Source: Chlorobiota bacterium | GTDB lineage: Bacteria > Bacteroidota > Ignavibacteria > Ignavibacteriales > Ignavibacteriaceae | DNA length: 8,726 bases | Direction: 5' to 3' | Assembly: GCA_008363265.1 (NCBI GenBank) | Contig: RHKR01000071.1 | Span: 1-8,726 of the forward strand | In this document: positions 1 through 5,555 of the stretch, piece after piece | How the letters are laid out: the number at the start of each line of letters is the position of its first letter | How positions within the stretch are numbered: position 1 is the stretch's first letter | The notes under the pieces: model-generated | What the model was told of the DNA's origin: nothing | Database searches by the model: none | What the model saw: the letters and a program-made list of their open reading frames with translations, nothing else | Made by a program: the position numbers and the translations under genes

Positions 1-66
1 GTCGATCATCCCGCGCAAAATATTGGCCGCCCCCCACAAATAATCTTCTAATTCCTTCTGCGTCAT
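1..66 (-). CDS. hsdM: Type I restriction-modification DNA methyltransferase subunit, N-terminus only (partial)
   Basis: Only the first 22 codons lie in the window; the gene runs leftwards off the edge. They read M-T-Q-K-E-L-E-D-Y-L-W-G-A-A-N-I-L-R-G, and the ELExYLWGAAxILRG pattern is the typical opening of HsdM, where it begins the N-terminal helical domain ahead of the SAM-dependent adenine methyltransferase core. HsdM methylates the host recognition site and, with HsdS and HsdR, forms the type I restriction complex in the cytoplasm. None of the catalytic motifs (such as NPPF/NPPY) is inside the window. The ATG is preceded on the minus strand by a short purine run (AGAGAG) at about the usual spacing. 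The family call rests on a short but distinctive segment; hsdS and hsdR would be expected outside to the left. Confidence 0.75.
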   Translation of the reverse strand, partial: MTQKELEDYLWGAANILRGMID

Positions 67-231
67 ATTATACTCTCTAATTGCTTCAATTAATTTCAAA
101 GTTTAATCTTATTTGATACGCATTACCCTGTTATACCACAGAATAATTAACCTAAAAATTCAGTCTGCATAATAGCAATTATGTCTGAAAAAACAAAAAA
201 TCCGGCAACATTTACTCATCAGACCCGATCC

Positions 232-252
232 CACAACGCTAAAGCGGTTGTG
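232..252. other. Imperfect hairpin
   Basis: CACAACGC and GCGGTTGTG flank a TAAA loop and pair over 8 bases with one bulged G. No clean T-run follows on either strand, so this is not a convincing intrinsic terminator. It directly precedes the C-rich heptamer array. Confidence 0.4.
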
Positions 253-261
253 CTATTTGTA

Positions 262-338
262 CTCTACACCCCAGACCCTCCACACTATACACTATACACC
301 CCACACCCGACCCCATACCCTCTACACTAAACACTCCA
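262..338. repeat. C-rich degenerate heptamer tandem array (11 units)
   Basis: Eleven consecutive 7-base units fit a strict period of seven with no slip. Every unit starts with C and ends with A; examples are CTCTACA, CACTATA (two identical copies side by side), CACCCCA and CACTCCA. Position 3 is C in all units and the middle positions vary. The pattern resembles the short tandemly repeated heptamers known from filamentous cyanobacteria, but the unit sequence here is its own. It lies between divergent genes and codes for nothing convincing. Confidence 0.85.
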
Positions 339-340
339 CT

Positions 341-352
341 CCGCCGCGGCGG
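341..352. repeat. 12-bp perfect GC palindrome
   Basis: CCGCCGCGGCGG equals its own reverse complement. It sits between the C-rich and the AT-rich heptamer arrays. With no loop it is more likely a protein-binding or recombination-type symmetric site, or chance, than an RNA hairpin. Confidence 0.5.
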
Positions 353-364
353 ACCACACAAAAA

Positions 365-392
365 TAACATTTAACATTTAACATCTCACATT
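365..392. repeat. AT-rich heptamer tandem array (4 units)
   Basis: Four units in strict 7-base phase read TAACATT, TAACATT, TAACATC and TCACATT, followed by a decayed TAAATAG. This is the same period as the C-rich array 26 bases to the left but a different unit. It ends about 45 bases before the ATG of the acyl-module operon, so it overlaps the probable promoter area of that operon. Confidence 0.7.
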
Positions 393-399
393 TAAATAG

Positions 400-407
400 T
401 AAATTAG
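400..407 (+). promoter_or_regulatory. Weak candidate -7 element for the acyl-module operon
   Basis: TAAATTAG matches seven of eight positions of the TAnnTTTG -7 element used by the primary sigma factor in Bacteroidota. No good TTG-type -33 box lies 19-21 bases upstream; only T-rich repeat sequence is there. If used, the leader before the ATG at 440 would be short. Confidence 0.2.
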
Positions 408-439
408 CGTTGTCATTTTTCAAGTTGGATCAGGCCATC

Positions 440-907
440 ATGAGCTACCACACAATTGCGTTTAAGTCCCGTTTACCCGTTAAGTTGCGGGATGAACTGG
501 AACGGATATTTTTCTTCAACCTCCGGCAGGGGGCGCACATCGAAAAAATTCAGAAGGCCATCGAGGCCGACGGATTGGTTTCGATAGTTGAAACGAATAA
601 CACCATTTCCCTTTCATTTGAAAAAACAGCTGCCGAATGTCTTTACGCGCTTGACAGCGAAAAGGAGGATGCGGCACTTCTGGGTGTTATCTGCTTTAAA
701 TGCGATACTGATAAGTGCAAAATATTGCATGTTGCCGTGGATCCCGACTGCGCCGCATCGGGCGAGTTTGAATCGGAGTTGATAACTTTCAGACTTATTG
801 AAAAGGTGCGGAAAATGGCAGCCGACAAGAAAATGACAGCCATCGAACTCCCCTACTATGGCAAAACGATCAAAATAAAACAAAAAATACTCGATATTCT
901 GGAATAA
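440..907 (+). CDS. Small GNAT-like protein of an ACP/KAS III operon (hypothetical)
   Basis: This 155-residue cytoplasmic protein has no signal peptide and no membrane segment. Its second half looks like the core of a GNAT acyltransferase: a strand at about residues 80-87 (LLGVICFK), the strand ILHVAVDPD at 95-103, then a long helix (about 114-130) and a strand ending in ELPYY (136-140). In this fold the loop after the VDPD-type strand normally carries R/Q-x-x-G-x-G/A, which binds the acyl-CoA pyrophosphate. Here it reads C-A-A-S-G-E, so most of the signature is missing and the enzyme may be inactive or use a carrier other than CoA. A TTG at 410 would add ten residues but has no ribosome-binding site; the ATG at 440 has a GGAT/CAGG stretch upstream, so I chose it. 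The stop is one base before the ACP start, so the genes are probably coupled. An acyl transferase using the product of the next two genes is an inference. Confidence 0.6.
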   Translation: MSYHTIAFKSRLPVKLRDELERIFFFNLRQGAHIEKIQKAIEADGLVSIVETNNTISLSFEKTAAECLYALDSEKEDAALLGVICFKCDTDKCKILHVAVDPDCAASGEFESELITFRLIEKVRKMAADKKMTAIELPYYGKTIKIKQKILDILE

Positions 908-908
908 T

Positions 909-1145
909 ATGGACCTTTTGCAGTTCACCCGACATTTTGAATCAGCTATTGAAAGCGTTACACCCGGATCACTTCAGCCAGTTTCCGAGTTCAGACATGA
1001 GATCGCGGGCTGGGATTCCCTCGCCGCCCTCTCGGTTCTGGCAATGATCGATGCCGAATATGAAGTGACGGTTAAAGCCAACGACTTCATAGCTTGTGAG
1101 ACCATCGCGGATGTATTCAAATTAGTGGAGGCCCAGAAAAGCTAA
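909..1145 (+). CDS. Stand-alone acyl carrier protein
   Basis: The product is a 78-residue protein of the usual ACP size. The phosphopantetheine attachment motif is W-D-S-L at residues 35-38, with Ser37 as the modified residue at the start of helix II; the DSL core is intact. The next segments (LAALSVLAMIDAEYEV, then CETIADVFKLVE) fit helices II to IV of the four-helix ACP fold. The GWDSL context and divergence from housekeeping AcpP (which has GADSLD) suggest a specialised carrier such as those in polysaccharide or polyketide loci rather than the fatty-acid ACP. The start overlaps the ribosome-binding context of the preceding gene (GGA just before its stop), and only one base separates the genes. 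The 3' neighbour, a KAS III five bases downstream, is its likely enzymatic partner. Confidence 0.9.
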   Translation: MDLLQFTRHFESAIESVTPGSLQPVSEFRHEIAGWDSLAALSVLAMIDAEYEVTVKANDFIACETIADVFKLVEAQKS

Positions 1146-1150
1146 CTGAC

Positions 1151-2206
1151 ATGGCCTTCGCTACACTTAATAATGTTAAAATTTCCGCCATGGCCGCGGC
1201 GGTACCCTCGAACAGGGAAAGCAATTTCGACCTACCGTTCGACCCCGAAGTGAACCGCAAATTGGTTACCACCACTGGGATTGAGAACAGACATGTAGCA
1301 CCCGAAGGGATGTGCGCCTCCGACCTCTGCTTCGCGGCGGCAGATAAACTCCTTAACGATAACAATATCGACCGTTCCTCAATCGACCTGCTGATATTCA
1401 ACTCCCAAACTCCCGATTACAAAATTCCCTACACTTCGGGCCACCTGCAGCACCGCCTCGGTTTAAGCACCGACACGATGTGCTTCGACATGACTATGGG
1501 CTGCTCGGGGTATGTTTATGCTCTTTTCGTGGCGGGCTCGATGCTTGAAACGGGACAACTCCGAAGGGCGCTTGTGCTCGCGGGAGATGTGCTGACTCCT
1601 GAAGTTTCCAGATTTGACCGCTCGGCAAGCCCTTTGTTTGGGGACGCCGGTTCGGCTACACTTCTGGAATTTGAGGAGGGAAATATTTCGAAGTGGGGCC
1701 TGAACACCGACGGCAGCGGCTACAATTCACTTATCGTTGAAGCAGGTGGCGGAAGGAAAAGCACCACGGAGGAATCGCTGATCTACAAAGAGTACGGCAC
1801 CGACATCAAGCGGCGTGAAACCGATGTGAACATCAGCGGCATGGATATTTTTAATTTTTCGATCTCACTGGTTCCGAAGGTTATAAACGCTTTCATCGAC
1901 CATTTCGCGATCAAGAAGGATGAGATCGATCTCTGGCTGCTCCATCAGGCGAACCTGATAATCAACAACATCCTGGCCAAAAAGCTTGAAATACCCGCCG
2001 GTAAAATGCCCCTCTCACTTCACGAGTTTGGCAACACTTCATCGGTTTCGATACCACTGACGGCAGTTACAAAAGGAAAGTTTGAGATTGAAAAAGGAGC
2101 TTCGAGGGTGTTTATGAGCGGATTCGGTACAGGGCTTTCGTGTGCTTCCTGCGTGCTTGATCTGGCAGGGGTGAAGTTCTCAGAACTTGTTTTTGTTGAT
2201 CAATAG
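1151..2206 (+). CDS. 3-oxoacyl-ACP synthase III (FabH-like ketoacyl synthase)
   Basis: The 351-residue thiolase-fold enzyme is of normal FabH length. It would catalyse a decarboxylating Claisen condensation of an acyl-CoA starter with a malonyl carrier protein in the cytoplasm. The triad is complete: Cys118 in MGCSGY, His265 in LLHQAN and Asn295 in FGNTSS. FGDAGSA (163-169) and the C-terminal glycine loop GFGTGLS (324-330) also match the family, although the latter continues CASC where FabH usually has a tryptophan-containing WG end. That and its pairing with a private ACP suggest a specialised pathway, for example making a short 3-oxo or 3-hydroxyacyl group for a sugar or lipid, rather than the housekeeping fabH. 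No ketoreductase is in the window. The ATG has only a weak ribosome-binding site, so translation probably depends on coupling to the ACP gene. Its last 27 bases overlap the end of the opposing glycosyltransferase gene. Confidence 0.9.
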   Translation: MAFATLNNVKISAMAAAVPSNRESNFDLPFDPEVNRKLVTTTGIENRHVAPEGMCASDLCFAAADKLLNDNNIDRSSIDLLIFNSQTPDYKIPYTSGHLQHRLGLSTDTMCFDMTMGCSGYVYALFVAGSMLETGQLRRALVLAGDVLTPEVSRFDRSASPLFGDAGSATLLEFEEGNISKWGLNTDGSGYNSLIVEAGGGRKSTTEESLIYKEYGTDIKRRETDVNISGMDIFNFSISLVPKVINAFIDHFAIKKDEIDLWLLHQANLIINNILAKKLEIPAGKMPLSLHEFGNTSSVSIPLTAVTKGKFEIEKGASRVFMSGFGTGLSCASCVLDLAGVKFSELVFVDQ

Positions 2207-3328
2207 CTTTTTATATTCAGCGATCATCACCGCGGCATTCTTCTTCAGATCGTAGCGATCAGCCACCCGTTTTTTAGCGGCTTCGCCAACGCTTTTTCTT
2301 AATGCGGGATCCCTGATCAATTTGATCAGTTTCGACTTAATGGCATCGACATCCCCAACCGGTACGTGAAACCCTGAGACACCATCCTCTACCAGATCCT
2401 GCAGGCCGCCTGTTTTCGATACAATACACGGCACACCGCACGACATCGCCTCGACAACCGAGACCCCAAACGACTCCTCAACCCGTGTGGGATAAACCTC
2501 GATGTCAAATCCCCGGTGGACATCCATTATCTGATCGTTCGGAACATACCCCGCAAATTTAACCCTATTGCCAACTCCAAGTTCCTCCGCGAGCGTCGCG
2601 AACTTCTCAATTTCGGGTCCACCACCAACCAACTCAAGCGAAATCCCAACTCCCTCCATCTCCTTAACCACCCCGGCAAACGCGCGGATAAGAATATCCT
2701 GCCCATAAACCTCAGAAACCGTTTTCACACAACCGATTTTTATAACTGGTGCCTCGCTACTCGCCACTCGTAACTCACTACTGATCTCACTACTGACCTC
2801 ACCACTCACTACTCTCCACTCGCTACTGATCTCCACCCCGAAGGGCGTTATCACAAACCTCTTCGAAGCAAGTCCGGAAGCGACACCGGCCATGAATTCT
2901 GAAGTTGAGAAAAGAACGTCAGCCCGGTTGAGGACAAATTTCACCATCGCGCGGTGAGCCGGTGACTTCTTCGGGAAGCTCACAACATCACTCCCCCAAA
3001 CAGAAACTGCGAATGGACTGAAGCCAGAGAGCGCACCGATCAATCCATAACTTGTAGCGTAGTGGGCGTGGAGGATATCCGGTTTCAGTGATTTTATCAG
3101 GCGTTTCAGGCTTCCGAGTTCATGGATATAGGTGAGTTTACCAACTGAACCCTCCTCCCCCGAAGAGGTGGTTGAGGATACACTTCCCTCGTGGATAGTT
3201 ACACCACGGAATGTCTCAGTCGCAGGGGTAAGTCCGAAAACATGGACATTGATGCCGGAGGAAGCCAGCACTTCGGCCCATTTCTTGGTATGAGCCGACC
3301 GGAGATCGGCAAGCATTAAAAGTCGCAC
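2180..3328 (-). CDS. GT4-family glycosyltransferase (GT-B fold)
   Basis: The 382-residue retaining glycosyltransferase is probably cytoplasmic or peripheral to the inner membrane and transfers a sugar from a nucleotide-sugar donor onto a surface-glycan intermediate. The N-terminal half opens with MRLLMLADLRSAHTKKW, a typical acceptor-side start, and contains DILHAHYATSYG (84-95) and VWGSD (110-114). The C-terminal donor domain has GCVKTVSEVYG (199-209), ELVGGGPE (232-239) and the EX7E motif E285-SFGVSVV-E293, followed by EAMSCGVP and GG(L)QDLVEDG. The start is GTG, supported by GAGGT with good spacing. Residues about 168-192, between the two domains, are a low-complexity serine/glutamate-rich insertion encoded by a heptamer array (2753-2835). 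Because the interdomain linker tolerates insertions, the enzyme may still work. It is 45 bases downstream of the peptidase gene and converges on the KAS III gene. Acceptor and linkage cannot be told from sequence. Confidence 0.9.
   Translation of the reverse strand: MRLLMLADLRSAHTKKWAEVLASSGINVHVFGLTPATETFRGVTIHEGSVSSTTSSGEEGSVGKLTYIHELGSLKRLIKSLKPDILHAHYATSYGLIGALSGFSPFAVSVWGSDVVSFPKKSPAHRAMVKFVLNRADVLFSTSEFMAGVASGLASKRFVITPFGVEISSEWRVVSGEVSSEISSELRVASSEAPVIKIGCVKTVSEVYGQDILIRAFAGVVKEMEGVGISLELVGGGPEIEKFATLAEELGVGNRVKFAGYVPNDQIMDVHRGFDIEVYPTRVEESFGVSVVEAMSCGVPCIVSKTGGLQDLVEDGVSGFHVPVGDVDAIKSKLIKLIRDPALRKSVGEAAKKRVADRYDLKKNAAVMIAEYKKLLINKNKF
2753..2835. repeat. Heptamer tandem array inside the glycosyltransferase gene
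   Basis: On the plus strand the units run CTCGCTA, CTCGCCA, CTCGTAA, CTCACTA, then two 12-base units (a CTGAT/CTGAC pentamer plus a heptamer), then CTCACTA, CTCTCCA and CTCGCTA, ending in a decayed CTGATCTCCA. All complete heptamers start with CTC and end with A, like the intergenic array at 262-338. The array is read in frame on the minus strand as about 25 residues rich in S, E, V and R at the linker between the two GT-B domains. Confidence 0.85.
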
Positions 3329-3333
3329 AGTGA

Positions 3334-3337
3334 CCTC
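3334..3337 (-). promoter_or_regulatory. Ribosome-binding site deciding a GTG start
   Basis: On the minus strand GAGG(T) lies five to six bases before the GTG at 3328-3326 and supports that start over the internal ATG four codons later, which would have no such site. Confidence 0.65.
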
Positions 3338-3373
3338 ATGCCCGCCGTTCTCCGTCGGGGTTGGTTTGGGATA

Positions 3374-5467
3374 TTAATAGTTAACGCCCGTGTGATAGAA
3401 GAAAAAGCTGTAGATATCGGCTGTTTCATCGATCGTTTGCGAAGTGCTTTTGCCCGCGCCGTGTCCCGCTTTTGTGGTAACCCTAAGCAGGGACGGACTG
3501 AGCGGAGAGGCCTTTGCCTGCTGCTCGGCGGCGAACTTGAACGAGTGCGCCGGGAAAACCCTGTCGTCGTGATCGGCAGTTGTTATCAGTGTAGCCGGCA
3601 ACTTCACACCCTCTTTCACATTGTGAAGCGGCGAATATTTGATCAGAAAATCGAACTGATCCTTCTTGTCGCTCGAACCGTACTCTGATACCCATGCCCA
3701 ACCGATGGTGAACTTGTGGAATCTGAGCATGTCGAGCACGCCAACCTGAGGGATCGCGACCTTGAAGAGATCGGGCCTCTGAAGCATCACAGCAGCCACC
3801 AGGAGTCCGCCGTTGCTGCCGCCGTTTATGCCGAGCTTCGCGGGTGAAGTATATTTGTTATCGATAAGATATTCGGCAGCCGCGATGAAATCGTCGAATA
3901 CATTCTGCTTTTTGTTCAGCATACCGGCTTCGTGCCATTCCTTGCCGTACTCACCGCCACCTCTGAGGCAGGCTAAGGCGTAAACGCCACCTTTTTCGAG
4001 GAGAGGGATGATCGAAACGCGGAACGCTGGAGTCATTGAAACATTGAATCCGCCGTAACCATAGAGCATGGTGGGCGCGGTACCGTCAAGTTTAAGGCCT
4101 TTTTTGTAAACCAGGAACATCGGAACGCTTGTGCCGTCTTTGCTCTTGTAGAAGACCTGTTTCGACTCAAACAGGCTCTCGTCATACTGAAGTTTCGAGC
4201 TTCTGAACAGGGTTGCTTTGTTCTCAGCAACTTTATACAGCCAGATCGAAGCGGGAGATGTCATCGAAGTGAATGAAAAGAAAACCTCTTTATCACTCTG
4301 TTTACCACCAAAACCGGAGACGGAGCCGATACCGGGAAGCTGAACATCCCATAGTTTTTCACCTTCGGGTGAATAAACCTCTACAATATCCTGCGCGTCA
4401 CGGAGGTAGGTGACTATCAGTTTCCCGTCGATGAATGAAATGCCGTCGAGGACATCTTTTTTATTCGGAATGACCGTGGTTTTCTTGGAGAGGTCGGCCA
4501 GGTCCCACTTCTCGAGCATATAGTTCGGTGCATTCTTGTTGGTTGTTACGAGGAGTTTATCATCCATGTTTCCGACAACCGAGTATGATGCTTCATAAAC
4601 ATCCACCAGCGGGGTGAGCGGTCCACCGGCCTTTAAGTCTTTATAGTAAAGCTTGTTATGGCGGGCCGAACCCTGAAGGATATAGAGAAAAAGGTAGCGC
4701 TCGTCATCGGTAACATCGGTTCTGTAGATCTCTTCTGGGTTCGCGTCGTTCTTGTGAACCAGCACATCCTCCGACTGCGGTGTTCCGAGTTTGTGGTAGT
4801 AAACCTTCTGGTACTCGTTCTTCGCCTTGAGCACATCACCTTTCGGTTCATCATAACGGGAGTAGAAGAAACCGTCGCCGTACCAGGCCATGCCCGAAAA
4901 TTTGATCCACTTCAGATGATCTGAAAGATCCTTACCTGTTTCGATCTCCTTCACGAAGAACTCGTTCCAGTCGGATCCCCCTTTCGAGAGGGCGTAACCG
5001 AAATATTTTCCGTCGTTGGAGATGTAAACACCCGCGAGTGAAGTGGTGCCGTCGGTCGAAAGTTTGTTCGGATCGAGGAAAACGCGCGGTTCACCATCGA
5101 GACTGTTCTGGATGTAAAGAACGCTCTGCTCCTGGAGACCGTCGTTCTTGAAGAACATGTAGTATTTACCCGCTTTGAAGGGCTGACCGTATTTCTCGTA
5201 GTTGAAAAGTTCGGTAAGGCGGTCCTTCACTTTAGCGCGGAAGGGAATCTGCGCGAGGTGATCCTGGGTAACCTTGTTCTGGGCTTCGATCCACGCCTTG
5301 GTTTCGGGGGCGTTATCGTCTTCGAGCCAACGGTAGGGGTCGGCTATCACAGTACCGTGATAGTCATCTTTTACATCATTTTTCTTTGTTTCCGGATACT
5401 TGAACTGCTGGGCGCTGAGCGGCGCGGCCAGCAACAGAAACATTGCAAGCGGAATTAACGATTTCAT
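3374..5467 (-). CDS. Secreted prolyl oligopeptidase (peptidase family S9A)
   Basis: This 697-residue serine peptidase is the usual length for the family. It cleaves short peptides after proline. A hydrophobic signal peptide (residues 1 to about 19, ending in PLSA before QQF) implies export to the periplasm or beyond. The N-terminal DPYRWLEDDNAPE (43-55) is the classic S9A opening; a beta-propeller that gates the active site spans roughly 75-430. The alpha/beta-hydrolase domain then contains the nucleophile Ser551 in GGSNGG (549-554), Asp634 in ADHDDRV with the substrate-binding Arg636, and His669 in KAGHG, so the triad is complete. YGYGGF (469-474) is also characteristic. The ATG has a strong GGAG six bases upstream (minus strand, 5472-5475). 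It follows the T9SS propeller gene by 87 bases and precedes the glycosyltransferase gene by 45. A role in peptide scavenging is likely, but the substrate is unknown. Confidence 0.95.
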   Translation of the reverse strand: MKSLIPLAMFLLLAAPLSAQQFKYPETKKNDVKDDYHGTVIADPYRWLEDDNAPETKAWIEAQNKVTQDHLAQIPFRAKVKDRLTELFNYEKYGQPFKAGKYYMFFKNDGLQEQSVLYIQNSLDGEPRVFLDPNKLSTDGTTSLAGVYISNDGKYFGYALSKGGSDWNEFFVKEIETGKDLSDHLKWIKFSGMAWYGDGFFYSRYDEPKGDVLKAKNEYQKVYYHKLGTPQSEDVLVHKNDANPEEIYRTDVTDDERYLFLYILQGSARHNKLYYKDLKAGGPLTPLVDVYEASYSVVGNMDDKLLVTTNKNAPNYMLEKWDLADLSKKTTVIPNKKDVLDGISFIDGKLIVTYLRDAQDIVEVYSPEGEKLWDVQLPGIGSVSGFGGKQSDKEVFFSFTSMTSPASIWLYKVAENKATLFRSSKLQYDESLFESKQVFYKSKDGTSVPMFLVYKKGLKLDGTAPTMLYGYGGFNVSMTPAFRVSIIPLLEKGGVYALACLRGGGEYGKEWHEAGMLNKKQNVFDDFIAAAEYLIDNKYTSPAKLGINGGSNGGLLVAAVMLQRPDLFKVAIPQVGVLDMLRFHKFTIGWAWVSEYGSSDKKDQFDFLIKYSPLHNVKEGVKLPATLITTADHDDRVFPAHSFKFAAEQQAKASPLSPSLLRVTTKAGHGAGKSTSQTIDETADIYSFFFYHTGVNY

Positions 5468-5484
5468 TTTTCTCCAGTTGAATT

Positions 5485-5555
5485 GGTACTTCGGTACTTC
5501 CGAACCTCGGAACTCCGGTCACGATCAAGAACCGGAGTACCGAAGTTCCGGGGTT
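5485..5555. repeat. Inverted octamer array forming a long hairpin
   Basis: The left arm holds octamers GGTACTTC, GGTACTTC, CGAACCTC and GGAACTCC; the right arm holds CCGGAGTA, CCGAAGTT and CCGGGGTT in the opposite sense. Positions 5502-5518 pair with 5532-5556 over 17 bases with one mismatch or wobble, around a 13-base loop and with an 8-base bulge equal to exactly one octamer. It fills almost the whole spacer between the propeller gene stop (which it touches) and the peptidase start, so it would be transcribed if they share a message. It has no T-run in the minus direction, so it may attenuate or protect RNA rather than terminate strongly. Confidence 0.8.

Larger units (their letters stand above)
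67..439. other. Intergenic region between divergent hsdM and the acyl-module operon
   Basis: This 373-base stretch has no convincing gene. The left part (67-230) is AT-rich and must contain the hsdM promoter; no clear promoter box stands out. It then holds an imperfect hairpin (232-252), a C-rich heptamer array (262-338), a GC palindrome (341-352) and an AT-rich heptamer array (365-392), followed directly by the start region of the plus-strand operon. The sharp changes in base composition from AT-rich to C-rich to GC-rich to AT-rich are unlike the flanking genes. Confidence 0.7.

Noticed and set aside
122..139. Resemblance of the minus strand to the I-SceI homing endonuclease site (15 of 18 bases)
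   Set aside because: No homing endonuclease, intron or intein is present, and one near match in a random stretch is weak; treated as coincidence.
232..252. Intrinsic terminator
   Set aside because: The stem has a bulge and is followed by no T-run on either strand, and no gene ends next to it.
181..330. Open frame of 49 codons starting ATG at 181
   Set aside because: Its second half is only the translation of the C-rich heptamer array, giving a Y/T/P/H-rich tail; it has no ribosome-binding site and no recognisable domain.
262..392. CRISPR-like array
   Set aside because: Units are 7 bases with no spacers and no cas gene is in the window.
410..439. TTG start giving a 165-residue version of the GNAT-like protein
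   Set aside because: No ribosome-binding site precedes the TTG and the extra residues look like translated leader; the ATG at 440 is preferred.
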